DNA of 64,000 nt, from positions 14,818,001 through 14,882,000 of the forward strand of contig JAYKYS010000012.1 of assembly GCA_036924285.1 (NCBI GenBank), in the 5' to 3' direction. Below the pieces are notes generated by a model. That model did not search any database. It was not told the origin of the DNA and saw only the letters and a list, made by a program, of their open reading frames with translations. A program made the position numbers and the translations under genes. Each line of letters begins with the position of its first letter. Within the stretch, counting starts at the first letter, position 1. Of this stretch, positions 23,562 to 34,404 are shown piece by piece. Source of the DNA: Asterella californica (lineage: Eukaryota > Streptophyta > Marchantiopsida > Marchantiales > Aytoniaceae).

Positions 23562-25703
23562 GTGATCAAAGTTTTGCAACGGTTGGAGCAAGCCAACGCT
23601 TCTCTAAATCCAGAGAAGTGCATCTTTGGCTGCGAAGAAGGTCTACTGTTAGGGCACATCATTTCCAAGAATGGGATTGTGGTAGATCCTGAGAAGGTGA
23701 AGAAGATTGTGGATCTTCCATTTCCGATCAACTTGACAAAGTTGAGGCAGTTTCTTGGCATGGTTGGATATTATCGTAGGTTTGTCTTTTCCTTCTCAAA
23801 CAAAACAATAGCTTTGACCATGTACATGAAGAAGGGAGTTGATTTTGACTTGATAGTGCATGATCAGAAGGCAAAAGAAGCATTTGAGGAGCTGAAAAAG
23901 GCATTAGTGACAGCTCCTATACTTGCTAAACCTGAGTGGAGTAAAGCATTTATTCTGTATACGGATGCCTCCAATGTAGCAATCGGATGTACATTAAGTC
24001 AGCTAGATGGAGATGGGCATGATCATCCTATAGCTTATGCTAGTAGGCAGATGGTTCCAGCAGAGAAGAATTACTCCGTGACTGAACGAGAAGGATTAGC
24101 GGTGATCTTTGGATTGAAGAAATTTCGACACTACTTGCTAGGAGGAAAATTTTCCATAGTCACAGATCACAAGGCTTTAAAGTATATCTTTAATAAGCCT
24201 AATGCCGAAGGTCGTATTGCTCGTTGGAAGATCCTGCTAACAGAATACGATTATGTGATCGAAGATAGACCAGGGAAGAAGCATGCGAATGCTGATCTTT
24301 TGTCAAGGGCTTATGATGATGAGGGAGAAGAACCGTTTGATGATTCATTTCCAGACGAGCATCTGATGACCATCACAAGCATCGAGGAGATACCGGACGA
24401 GTACAAGGAAATCTGGAGTTTTCTTGTAGATGGCTCTTTTCCAGAAGGTATGCATACCCGAGAACGTAACGCGTTGATCAAGAGATGCAAACCTTACACC
24501 ATGGTGGAGGGAATTTTGTTTCATCAAGGAGCAGATGGGTTACTAAGGAGAGCATTTGGTCAGAAGGAGGCATTCAAGCTAATGCACGAGTTTCACGACG
24601 GAACTGTTTGCGGAGGTCACTTTGCTGGTAAGATAACAGCCTTCAAGATTTTGGATGCGGGTTATCACTGGAGAGGGATTTTCAAAGAGTGTTTAGACTA
24701 TTGCAAAACTTGTGACGTATGTCAAGCATTTGCTCTAAAGTCTACTAGAACACCTTTGTTAAGATCAATTCCAGTATTAGGGCCGTTTGAGAAATGGGGT
24801 ATTGACTTTGTAGGTCCTCTTAATAAGACACCTCGAGGCAATAGATACATTGTAGTCGCCACTGACTATTGTACCAAGTGGGTAGAGGCTAGACCTTTGA
24901 GAGAGACCAATGAAACAGAAGTCGGTAGATTCCTATGGGAGAGGATCATCACAAGATTTGGATGTCCGTTAGAGTTGGTTTCGGATAGAGGAGGAGAGTT
25001 TGTAGGGAGCACGACTACTGCTATGTTACAACACTTTTCTATCAAGCCACGAGTAACGACCTCATACAAACCAAATGCTAATGGTCTTGCGGAGAAGATC
25101 AATCTTACACTTTGTATGATGCTCGCCAAAGATGCTGGTGTTGAAACTGCGAAACATACTTGGGATAAGAGGCTACATGCCATCTTATGGGAGTACCGAA
25201 CGACAACAAAGACTTCTACTGGATACTCCCCATTTCGACTGGTTTATGGAGTGGAGTCCAAGTTGCCGATCCAATTCGAATTGGATACTTTTCAAACTAT
25301 TCAACGAAAGTTGAAGAGGTCGAGAGGAGAAGACGTGGTCAGATCAAGAAGGGAGCAACTCATGGAGTTGGAAGAGACCCGAGCGGTAGCAATGATCCGG
25401 ATGGAACGAGCTCAGGCGTATCAAAAGAAGAGTTACGACAAACGGTTGGGCAAGAGGGAGGTAAAACCTTTTCAAGTCGGAGATTGGGTTATGTTGTATG
25501 ATGCTATCAGATTCAAGAGGGCTAGGAAGAAGTTTCTTCCGAGATATTTTGGTCCTTTTGTTGTAGATAAGGTGTGGAGCAACTTCACATATGACCTTCA
25601 GGAGCTGGGAGGAAGGAGATTTGATCGAGTAAATCATGACAAGTTGAAGTTGTTTCATCGACGAAAGTTCTCTCTTCACTCCGAGGACGGAGCGAAAATT
25701 TAG
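23562..25703 (+). pseudogene. Gypsy RT thumb, RNase H and integrase (713 codons open)
   Basis: Open to the natural end of pol. RT thumb: HVIKVLQRLEQANASLN and LRQFLGMVGYYRRF. RNase H: ILYTDASNVAIGCTL, TEREGLAVIFGLKKFRHYL, IVTDHKALKYIF and HANADLLSR. Integrase: the HHCC finger (GGHF ... CKTCDVC), catalytic Asp in WGIDFVGPL, Asp in LVSDRGGEFVG, Glu in NGLAEKIN, and a C-terminal RYFGPFVVDKV (GPF/Y module). There is no chromodomain. It ends just before the polypurine tract. It is truncated only by the upstream TAA at 23532 and would need it removed to be expressed as pol. Confidence 0.93.
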
Positions 25704-25716
25704 TCCGGGGGTAAAA
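25704..25716 (+). promoter_or_regulatory. Gypsy polypurine tract
   Basis: CCGGGGGTAAAA directly before the 3' LTR TGTA. It is the expected second-strand primer. Confidence 0.65.
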
Positions 25717-26628
25717 TGTAACGACCTATATTACACATAGGAAGTTTGTCTATTAGTAAGGTGTTTAGTTCTAACTAAGTGTTGAGAATGTTTATTTGCT
25801 GCCAAAGTACTTTTAGGAGGTATCAAGTTAGTCATGACTAGCTAAAAGTTGGTTATGGTTAAACTTAGCTATACTTTTGGCAGAATTCAGATATTTGCTA
25901 AAGAGTGAGCACTACTATCTTGTCATCTTGTCTAAAAGGTAGAAAGGAGGTGGAAAGTATCCCTTATCTCCTTTTTGACTTGATATTAGTGGTTGGATTA
26001 AAGTTGTGGACTTTGTGGGCATTAAAAACAAGAAGAGATTCCACATGTTTCCTTTTTAGTGGGTCCTAGTGTAGAGGGGGGTGGAAATTCGAGATTCCTT
26101 GAGAATATTCCAGAATCCTTCTAGAAGTTGTTGACTTTGAAGGAATAAGCCCATGTGAAAAGGTAAAAAGCCCATGTGATTAATGCTTTTACCTTAAGTA
26201 ATATCTTAGTAAAACCCGGTAAAAGTAGTTACGGCTGAGTTACCGAGGGTACCAAAGTAAAAACCTAGAATGTATAAATAGAGGAGTAGAGAAGAGCTCC
26301 TCATCCTTGTTTTCACATTGTCGTAATGACAACTTGAGTAATATAGAGAGTGTGGGATATTTTTAGCATGTGAGAACTTGAGAGACGTCGTTAGAATGGA
26401 GGATTTTAGTTGATGTGTTTAAGGAGATTTTTAGTTGATAAGTTTGTGGGTGTATGAATGAGTGAACTCGGCATTTTCCTTTCAAGTTCATGGTGTGCTT
26501 CCATCAAAGCCATCAGAGGTGACCCCTGAGTGAGAGACAGGCCCGACATGTTGCAGATTCGTGGATGACGATCGTGGAGGTTGAGAGATCGGGGGGTAGT
26601 TGATCGATAGGACTGCGGAGGGTTTACA
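25717..26628 (+). repeat. Gypsy 3' LTR
   Basis: 912 bp from TGTAACGACC to TTTACA, matching the 5' LTR at about 98 percent by eye. It is followed by GATC (26629-26632) and then the element B gene resumes in frame (QPAMELLERR). Confidence 0.95.
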
Positions 26629-27706
26629 GATCCAGCCCGCTATGGAGTTGCTGGAAAGAAGAGCGAGGGCACAGGAGAAGCCTTTACAGCCTGGATTCGG
26701 CCTGCGCACCTTGCTGCGACAGGAAGACAGCCAGCAGAAGACGGAGTCGCTGGAAGCTAGCCTCCGCACTACGGAGAAGCTTGCAGCGAGGTACAAGGCG
26801 GAAGCAGCCACTTCTGCCAAGGAGTCGATACAACTTCGGAAGAGCAACCAGGAGTTGCAGACGCGAGTACAGCAGCGTGATCAGGAAGTTCTCCGAGTAC
26901 GGGAGAAGATCACTGCCCTTGCAGAAGAGCAGACCACTTGGAAGATGCAGCGAGAAGCCGCAGAAGCGCGAGCTGCAACAGAGAAGACGCAGAGGGAAGC
27001 AGCGGAGGCCCGTGCGCAGAAGATGCTAGCTCAGTCGGTAGAAGCGCTTCGGAAGAAGTTCAACTTCACCGCGGGTAAGAAGTTACTTACCTTAGCTAAG
27101 GAATGGGACAGCGAGTCCAAGACGAGGTTGGTGGAATGCAGAGATAGCATGTTCAGGTACCTGGATAGACAGATAGAAGGAGTGAAGACACTTTATGGTC
27201 TTCCCTCACTTCCGACACATGCAACCGCATCTTCCCAAGCCCCAGCACCCTCGACTGGATCCGGGATGGAGAAGGAGGAGTTCGATCTAGCTGTACACTT
27301 GGTGGTGACAGCGTTGGAAGACGAGAAGACTCCAGAAGACGCCCCGGAAGACATGATGTCTTCTGGAAGACAGGAAGACGAGCCGTCTTCCCAAGTATTC
27401 CGCGTGGAGGAAGCGACTTCCCCGGACCCCTATGAGATCGCCATGGTCCCTAGTACTGCATCTGTGTCTCAGAAGACCGAAGACGCACCATTCGACTCGT
27501 CTTCCCAGAAGACCATTCCATCTTCCGAAGTCGAAGCCGAGGAAGACGCAGCCGCAGAAATAGCAGGGCCAGCGAAGAGCGAGGAGAGGGAAGCTACCTC
27601 AGTGGTACCCGAGGTAAGTGCAGGGCTTCCCAGCCCATCAGAAGTCGAGGTAGTAGCTCCGGTAGGAGCAGATCATGTGGAGATTACCACCGAGCAATCA
27701 GAGTAG

Positions 27707-29219
27707 TTAGCAAACTTAATCGACACTTCCAGATTTAGTAGGACTGGACATGCTATCTTAAGGGTGGCAGTTTTCCATGTAAAAATAGTTAGGACCCCAT
27801 GTGGCAGCATAGGTAGCGTAGGAGTAATACAGTGGAGGGCTAATTGGGAAGAGGGACCGCATGCATGTGAGGTGACAACCTCTTGTCAGCGTCTCTCTCT
27901 CTCTCTCCCTGGTGGTCGCCTCCCAAGGCAGATGGTTAAGTAGGATAGCAAGGTAGGAGAAAAGGTCTCTCTGAGAGCTCTGCCATATCTGTAGAATTCG
28001 GCAGTAACTGAACATACACACCGATTCTACAGGCAGGCATGAGAGACACATTAGAGCAGGGACAGTCTAGGAACAGGGAACGGCATCCTCGTGCAGACCT
28101 GCTGATTAGACTGGTGTGTCGAGGAGTAGACGCAGGAAGTAGAGAGAGTGAGCTTCCCAATGCCATTGTGACTTCTTCTCGGGGGAATAGATTGTGGATT
28201 TGAGTGCAGACGCTTTGTCCATGTCTTCTGGATGGTGGGTTCACTGAATTTGCTCCCAATTGTGCATAGGAAGTGTTCTTCTTGAGTGGCGGTGAATGTC
28301 AACAGTTGTGGAGTGTAGCTTGACTCGTTCAGTAGAGCACTTGGGATCTACGTACGAACGGTCTTCCGGATAAGGGATCCCAGAGGACAGAGCAGTCAGA
28401 GCAGCGAAGTGAAGAAGAAGGAAGCCTTCTTCCCGCAACAGAAGACGACATCCTCGAGTAGAAGACGGTGCTACAGTACTCACGTTTGTTGTCTTCCTCC
28501 CCAAACTATTACAAGCAGGGATGGCTTGTTAGTCAGGATCCGGACTAGAAGCCTGTCGGAATCTTAATTGCCCTTTTTCATCCTGTTTTCTCTTGTTTGG
28601 ATTTCTTCTTCTTCCCATCTTCTCCCATCTTCCCCATCTTCTTACCTTTTTCTAGTGAGCTTCCGATACTTCTATTGAGCTTCCGTGAAGGTGAATGTCG
28701 TTGTAGCGCTGCAGGAAGACAACTTCCGTAGGCAAAAGCCTGGGAAGGCTACAGGGGGCATACACCCTGTGATTGATCCACCCTATTGGAATGTGAGTGT
28801 GAGAATAAGGTGTAACGACTGTTACTAGTCGACTTCTGCGAAGCAGGACACGCTTCTAGAGGTGTCAGAAGACGAGTTGAACCCCCAGAAGACAAGAATC
28901 GCTTCGGGAAGACGGTATCGAGAAGACCGGAAGAAGCAACCTGGAAGCAGGAAGATCGTCTTCCCGAGCTTCTCTGTGCATAATTGTGTGATATTTTAGT
29001 TGGTAGTTGTTTGTCTAGTTCCGGAGCACCATTTGGCGTGTCTGGAAGACGTGTTGTTTTGTGTGGTTTTGTGAGAAGACGGGATTTCTAGGCAAAACCC
29101 GTGTGTTTGTGTGTTTGAACAGATCTTAGAACTTAGAGCAGCGTTACTTGTGCAAATCCTCTGTGGGAACGATATCTTGTATACTAAATGGGCAAAAGGA
29201 GAAATCCTTCGTCACTACA
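27707..29219 (+). other. 3' tail of element B
   Basis: Noncoding by eye. It has a CT repeat (27893-27907), and from about 28480 a section also found in element A (11300-10602). It closes with a U5-like stretch, AACAGATCTTAGAACTTAGA then CTGTGGGAACGATATCTTGT, and ends CACTACA. Confidence 0.6.
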
Positions 29220-29224
29220 ACGAA
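29220..29224. repeat. Target-site duplication ACGAA (right of element B)
   Basis: Partner of 14620-14624. Confidence 0.85.
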
Positions 29225-29944
29225 TCTAGTCTTCCAGAAGACAGCTATTCCGTCTTCCGGGATTCTAACAGTGCTTCCTAAGTACCTCTCGTCTTCCGAG
29301 CTATATCTAAACAATCCTAACTAAGCAAGGCATCGCATGGATTCCCAAGAAGACAACCCACCTTGCATTTCATCCTACTTCCTAATAGAAGATATAAGAT
29401 ATGCGAGAAGTATAGTGTATGGAAGAGGTTCAGAAGATGGTCGCGGGCTCCTGCTGTGATAGTGGCCTCTAGGAAGACTCATGGGATAGCTTCTGATTCA
29501 ATGACGACCTCGGAAGACATCCCGTAGCCAGGCTTCCCTTCACTGGTCTCATCTGTCTTCTGCTTTCGACACGTAATCTAACCTCACAACAGACACAACA
29601 CATCCATACTCTGTTCTTCCGACTCCTCGTCTCTCATACACACTCAGAAGAAGCTTGCTGCATGACGAGAAGACATGACCCTCGACCATTCTCTCCAGAT
29701 TCTACCAGCAAGGCTTTTCACAACTCTCTTCTGAGTTCGGGAAGAAGAAAGAATAGGCTGCTATGGGTCGGACAGAAGAGATCCGTAAAAGACCTTCACG
29801 TCTTCTCGCGCATTCTGCCAGTCTTTCCGATCTTCTAGTCTCTCTAGGAAGATGTGGATTTGAGAAGCTCGGAAGATCGGGAGGCACATGCCTGGTTCCC
29901 AACTTCCAGCTTCTCGAAACAACAATCAACTCATCAAATCACTC

Positions 29945-29949
29945 AGGAC
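29945..29949. repeat. Target-site duplication AGGAC (left of copia)
   Basis: Identical to 35286-35290. Removing the copia joins CACTCAGGAC to TCGTACCAAA, which matches the uninterrupted copy at 35615-35660. Confidence 0.9.
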
Positions 29950-30180
29950 TGTAGAAAGATCGATACTTCGAGGACACTCCAAGAAGAAAGAGAGAGCGAG
30001 TAGACAAGGAAGTAAAATAGGAATGAGATGAGAGAGGCTTTGTCTCTCCCTGTATATATAGTGGAGGTGAGTACAAGGGAAACCCTAATGGTGGGTTAGC
30101 TCTCTAACTAACTCTAACAACCCTAACCACTCTGGCTAATGATAGCCGTCGATCTACTAGAGCTTGGGACTATATCAACA
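29950..30180 (-). repeat. Copia 3' LTR
   Basis: 231 bp from TGTTGATATAGTCC to CGATCTTTCTACA on the minus strand, with a TATATATA box. Preceded on that strand by the purine tract GCTTGAAGGGGAG. Confidence 0.95.
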
Positions 30181-30638
30181 CTCCCCTTCAAGCTCGTCTC
30201 TACATCATGTACTCCTAGACAATGTCTGAAAGCATCAAACTTATCTCTAGGTAATGCCTTAGTGAAGATATCGGCAACCTGGTCTCCTGTGCTCACATAA
30301 CTGAGCTCGATCTCTCCTGCAAGGACCTTCTCTCTAATGAAATGATAGTGCACCTCAATGTGCTTCGTCCTAGCATGGAAAATAGGATTTCTAGCTAACT
30401 TCATGCTGCTAATGTTTTCTGTATATACAACAACAGGATCTGTACACTCCACACCAATATCAGATAGCAGACATCGAAGCCAAATCGATTCGCATGTTGC
30501 GTTCGTTGCTCCTCGGTACTCTGCTTCCGTGGACGACAAAGCAACAGTGGGTTGCTTCTTAGAAGCCCAGCTTATAGCAGCGCTTCCAAGTCCAAAAGCG
30601 TAACCTGACGTGGATCTCCTATCGGCAGTTCCTGCTCA
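30123..30638 (-). pseudogene. Copia RNase H
   Basis: Continues the RT reading after an in-frame TGA (30636-30638) where copia has Trp (YTDAD then W). Motifs: YTDAD before the stop, [19 protein letters not shown], then the N-x-S box with Glu in place of the usual catalytic Asp (YTENISS), and [13 protein letters not shown] followed by [10 protein letters not shown]. It ends inside the 3' LTR. Confidence 0.88.
30181..30195 (-). promoter_or_regulatory. Copia polypurine tract
   Basis: AGCTTGAAGGGGAG on the minus strand, directly before the LTR TGTTG; the classic copia form. Confidence 0.85.
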
Positions 30639-32321
30639 ATCAGCATCTGTGTAGCCATGTAACAACAATGGTCCACCGTATCGATAGTGAAGTCCGTACT
30701 GTACTGAGAACTTCACGTAGCGGAGGATCCGCTTGACAGCCTCAAAGTGTGGTCTCCGTGGTGACTGCATGAATTGACTAATCAGACCGACGGCATAGCT
30801 CAAGTCTGGTCTGGTGATCGTCAGATAGATAAGAGTCCCAACCATCTGTCTGTACATGCGTGAATCATCCAGCAACTCACCATCCTCTGCTCCTAGCTTT
30901 ACCCCTTGCTCTAATGGTGTAGCAATGGGTTTGCAATCAAGCATACCAAATCTCTCAAGCATACTGAGAGCATACTGTCGCTGTACAAGCCAAATATCTT
31001 TCCCATCTCTAATGAACTCCACTGCAAGGAAGTACTTGAGTTCTCCTAAGTCCATCATCTCGAACTTGGATTTCAAGTGATCCTTGATCTGGGAAATAAG
31101 CTCCTCAAAGTTACCGGTAATGATCAAGTCATCAACATAGATGGTGATCACAACAATCCAGTCTCGTATTCTCAATGAATACAAGGTAGAGTCTGAACTA
31201 CAAAGATGGAAACCAAGAGACTGCAAGTAAGAAATGATCTTTGCATACCATGCTCTTGGTGTCTGTTTCAGACCATAGAGAGCCTTCCGTAACTTACATA
31301 CACGGGAAGAAAACTTAGGATCCTCATAACCAGGAGGTTGCTGCATGTAGACCTCCTCCTCAAGATCGCCGTTGAGGAAGGCGTTCTTGAAGTCCATCTG
31401 GTGCATCTTCCAACCTTTCTGAGTTGCAACTGCAACTGCTGTTTGAATAGTCACCATCTTCGCAACAGGAGCAAAGGTCTCCTCAAAATCAACTCCATGT
31501 TGCTGTGCGTAGTCCTTAGCTACCAATCTGACCTTGTACCGACACACGGTACCATCCGAGTTGTGCTTGACCTTGAAGACCCACCTGCAACCAATCGCTT
31601 TCTTACCCTGAGGTAAGTCTACCAACTCCCAAGTTTGTTGGTGATGAAGCGCAGCAAGTTCAGATTCCATAGCACTTACCCATTGGGCCTTGTGCATCGC
31701 CTCCTCAAGCGAACTCGGTTCCTGTTTCTGAAGAACATTGGTCATATATGCATGGTGCGCAGCAAGAAAACCTTCATGCATATACCTACTCACTGGATGT
31801 TTTGCCCGCTCAGATCTGCGAGAGGTAATTGGTGCACTAGTCACCTCCCCTTGCATCTGATCTGACATAGACGTCAAGGTCTGAGATAAAATATCCAGTG
31901 GATGTGGAAGATCTACATATCTGGATGAGTCAAACATACGCTGCAATAGCACACGCTCATCCTGTGTAGAAACTACACTAGTTCCACTAGGCTGTGTTAC
32001 GTGTACTCCGACGTTAACAACAGCTCTATGTGTAACAGACTCTGATCTAGAATCAGTGACTTCTCCAGATCCTCCACTCAACGTACTACTCTGAGGTACT
32101 ACAGTGGACTGACTCCTTGGTTCTACAGTAGGTACAGGGATGACTACGACAGGTGCAAACCAAGACTGTAACTCATCAAAAACAACATCTCTACTGATAT
32201 AGAACTGCTTGGACGAAGGATTGTAACACCTATATCCTTTCGTATCAGAAGCATAACCAATGAAGATACATCTATCTACTTTCGGATCTAGTTTCTTACA
32301 TCTTTCATCAGGTATGTGCAC
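30636..32321 (-). pseudogene. Copia integrase C-terminus and reverse transcriptase
   Basis: 561 codons open. It starts in the integrase tail (KLDPKVDRCIFIGYA), passes a Ser/Thr/Val-rich linker and enters RT: WELVDLPQGKKAIGCRWVFK, MDFKNAFLNGDLEEEVYM, PPGYEDP, LYGLKQTPRAWYAK, the catalytic YVDD in TIYVDDLIITG, and LDYLR-type connection motifs (TRPDLSYAVGLISQFM). All core RT motifs are intact. The reading ends at the TGA in RNase H. A one-base frame change separates it from the integrase core just upstream (overlap at 32288-32321). Confidence 0.93.
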
Positions 32322-32911
32322 ATAACAGATACATCGGAAAACTTTAAGAAAGAGTAATCAGGCTTACTGTCTGTGAAGACCTCCATCGGTGTCTTGCTGT
32401 GGACTGCCGCTGTAGGCGTCCGGTTCATGAGATACACCGCACATGAAACAGCTTCTGCCCAGTAAGGTCTAGGCATGGTCTTCTCATTCAACATCGCACG
32501 AGCAACTTCTACTATGTGTCGATTCTTGCGCTCCGCAACCCCGTTCTGCTGCGGACTATAACTGCAAGTCTTTTGGCGTCGAATGTCATGCTCATGCAGA
32601 TATGCATCGAACTCTCCAGAAAGAAACTCGCCTCCTCCATCAGATCTCAGACAAAGGATAGATGCTCCAGACTGTTTCTCCACTAACTTGCGGAAAGTCT
32701 GAAATGCTGACAGTACTTCGATAGAGGACTTATTTCTCAACAAATAGATCCAAGTATAACGTGAATGGTCATCAATGAACGACACGAAGTACTGGAAACC
32801 GGTCATACTTGGCTGAGAAGCAGTCCATACATCAGTGTGAACAAGCTCCAGAAGCTTGTTCGCTCTACTACATGATCCCTTAAAGGACTGTCTAGCTTAC
32901 TTGCCGAATTA
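32288..32911 (-). pseudogene. Copia integrase core
   Basis: Shows the catalytic Asp in FIDDHSRYTW, the Asp in RSDGGGEFLSGEF, and the Glu in NGVAERKNRHIVE, all in order, with PYWAEAVSCAVYLMNRTPT downstream. Upstream in the same frame, two TAA codons (32909-32911 and 32897-32899) lie around the GVCAAC zinc-finger end, at places where a CAA codon would be expected; both are explained by C>T. The HHCC region further up is hard to read. Confidence 0.9.
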
Positions 32912-33028
32912 ACATGCTGCACAGACTCCAGTGGGCTCACTGGATTCGACTTTGGGCAGACCTGTAACCAGGTCAGAACTCGGAAGACTTTTCAGCCTCT
33001 GAAAGTTCATGTGCCCAATTTGCTTGTG

Positions 33029-33865
33029 TCAGATGTCAATGTCAGACACTACTGGACCACTCTGTTCATACATGACAGCCTGTAACTTAGGCGCAGATGC
33101 ATCTAGTTTAAACAGCCTATCACTCTTGAGACCTCGAGCTATGACAGTGCCACACGAATCTTCAATAAAGCATCCATCTTTATTGAAGCGCACTTGCAGA
33201 CCCTGCTCTATCAACTGTCCTACAGATAGCAGGTTTCTAGTCAACGTGGGTACATGTAAGACATTCCGTATACCAATAAACGTTGAAGCAGGAATGTCAA
33301 GTGGAATGTTACCCTTGTGCTGGATCTTGTGCTTAGTGTCATCTCCTGTCACCATGAACTGTGGAGTCTCTACAGGCTCGAGTGAACTAAACCACTCCCG
33401 ATGGGGAGTCATGCGACGTGTGGCGTCGGAGTTGATCACCCAGTCAGTCTGTGGCTCCAAAGCCGCATAACTCTGATGCGTAGTAATCAGCAACTGCTCT
33501 GAATAGACATGCTCAGTGACTACATAGCCTTGCTGGTTGCTATTACCTTGTTGGGGGTTGTTGTCGTGTTGTTGTCTCTGATCGTTCTGCTTCTTGTAGC
33601 ACCGATTCGCATTGTGGCCTTGCTTCTTGCAGTAGTTGCAGGAACCAGGCGCTCTTCTCTGATTGTTGTTGGAACCAGATTGTTGCTGGTTCTGCTGCTG
33701 CTGATTCTGCTGCGATTGCTGTTGCTGTCTACGACCCCGTCCACGTCCAGCACCTTTGCCACGACCCCTACCTTGAGATCCTCCAGAACATGCAAAATAG
33801 ATAGATTCTTGCTGACCCGTCGAAGTAAAACTCCCCAGGAGGCGCACCTCCTCTCCTAACATCAT
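33029..33865 (-). pseudogene. Copia nucleocapsid and protease, catalytic site lost
   Basis: Contains a basic RGRG stretch, a Gln/Asn-rich spacer, the zinc knuckle CNYCKKQGHNANRC (CX2CX4HX4C), and the protease box. The family's W-[VI]-[LI]-D-S-G-A-T-x-H-M is here WVINSDATRRMT: the catalytic Asp is Asn (codon at 33431-33433) and the Gly is Asp (33425-33427), both G>A changes. The rest (VLHVPTLTRNLLSVGQLIEQ) is normal for copia protease to integrase. The protein would be proteolytically dead. Confidence 0.9.
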
Positions 33866-33922
33866 AGGAACAAGCTCATCAAACCGCGGAAGAGGTTCTC
33901 TGGTCGAAATTGATGTTATGAA

Positions 33923-34404
33923 CTATTTGTACTCTGCAGGTAGTCCCTGCAATGTGGCTCCGATCAAGACAGTGGGATCAATCTCGACTTTGACAGAAGA
34001 TAGCTGATCCGCGAGCTGCTTGACATGGTTCACGTAGTTGTTGATGCACATCGACCCCATCTTCACGGTGTTGAACTGCTGCAGCAATTGCAGCTTTCGC
34101 GCCTCTGTTCCTGATTGAAATAGACGCGCGAGTGCATCCCAAGCTTTCTTGGGCGTATCGCAATCCTGTGACCGTTCATCAATGCTGAGACTATCAGCGC
34201 GATGTAGTGAATAGCCTGATATGAGCGCTTCTTCCACTCCTTGAATTTCGAGTCAGAAATTGGCACTTCATGCGCTTTCTCCTCCTCAGTGATAAGATCC
34301 CATAGATCTTGTCCCTGTAGGAAAGTCTTCATCCGGAACTTCCACACTTGGTAGTTGTTCTTGTCGAGCTTCTCTCCAGTGATCAAAGACACAGACTCCG
34401 CCAT
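33923..34404 (-). pseudogene. Copia gag capsid
   Basis: Starts MAESVSLITGEKLDKNNYQV, a typical copia gag opening, then WKFRMKTFLQGQDLW and EWKKRSYQAIHYIAL. A frame change near 34235 moves the reading to KKAWDALARLFQSGTEARKL, LLQQFNTVKMGS and VNHVKQLADQLSSV, which are standard UBN2-type gag motifs. It ends at TAG after LQGLPAEYK. The start at 34404 fits the family. Confidence 0.9.

Larger units (their letters stand above)
17879..26628 (+). mobile_element. Complete Ty3/gypsy retrotransposon (Tat/Athila-like), 8.75 kb
   Basis: It has two LTRs (907 and 912 bp) starting TGTA and ending TTTACA, a primer-binding site, a leader with internal tandem repeats, extra ORFs upstream of gag, gag-protease-RT-RNase H-integrase in pol order, and a polypurine tract before the 3' LTR. 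It lies between GATC duplications within the element B gene. The DGGSA protease motif, the FIDD form of the RT box, a tRNA-Asp-like primer site and the absence of a chromodomain point to the Tat/Athila side of the gypsy tree. LTRs differ at roughly a dozen positions plus a 4-bp indel. Stops at 23163 and 23532 and a gag frame change make it non-autonomous. Confidence 0.93.
16610..27706 (+). pseudogene. A/B-family coiled-coil protein gene, split by a gypsy insertion
   Basis: The coding parts are 16610-17878 and 26633-27706, which stay in one frame once the insertion is set aside: about 780 codons with only two in-frame stops (TAG at 16856 and 17159), both where the family copy or context has Trp. 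Layout: a globular N-terminal part (WNLADQGLLEEVW, GRNGWKIESYREPKKR, YLGTPAGGHLTPFFCYLYV), an acidic Ser/Glu-rich linker with PKTPEDEGW, an Arg-rich patch, a ~150-residue coiled coil (LRKSNQELQTRVQQRDQEV, REAAEARAATEKTQREAAEA), KKFNFTAGKKLL, then an acidic tail. No zinc knuckle, protease, RT or integrase motif is seen. It may be a gag-like structural protein; no family is recognised. Confidence 0.75.
14625..29219 (+). mobile_element. Element B: ~5.8-kb TG...CA element of the A/B family, interrupted by a gypsy
   Basis: B starts TGTGGTGCCCACA (14625) and ends TTCGTCACTACA (29219), flanked by the 5-bp duplication ACGAA. Without the gypsy it is 5,841 bp. Order: a 1.9-kb AT- then GAAGAC-rich leader (14625-16537), a protein gene (16610-27706), and a 1.5-kb tail ending in a U5-like stretch. 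TG/CA ends and a 5-bp duplication indicate insertion by a retroviral-type integrase, yet no internal LTR pair is seen. Two explanations fit: a giant solo LTR carrying an ORF, or a non-autonomous element mobilised in trans. Confidence 0.8.
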
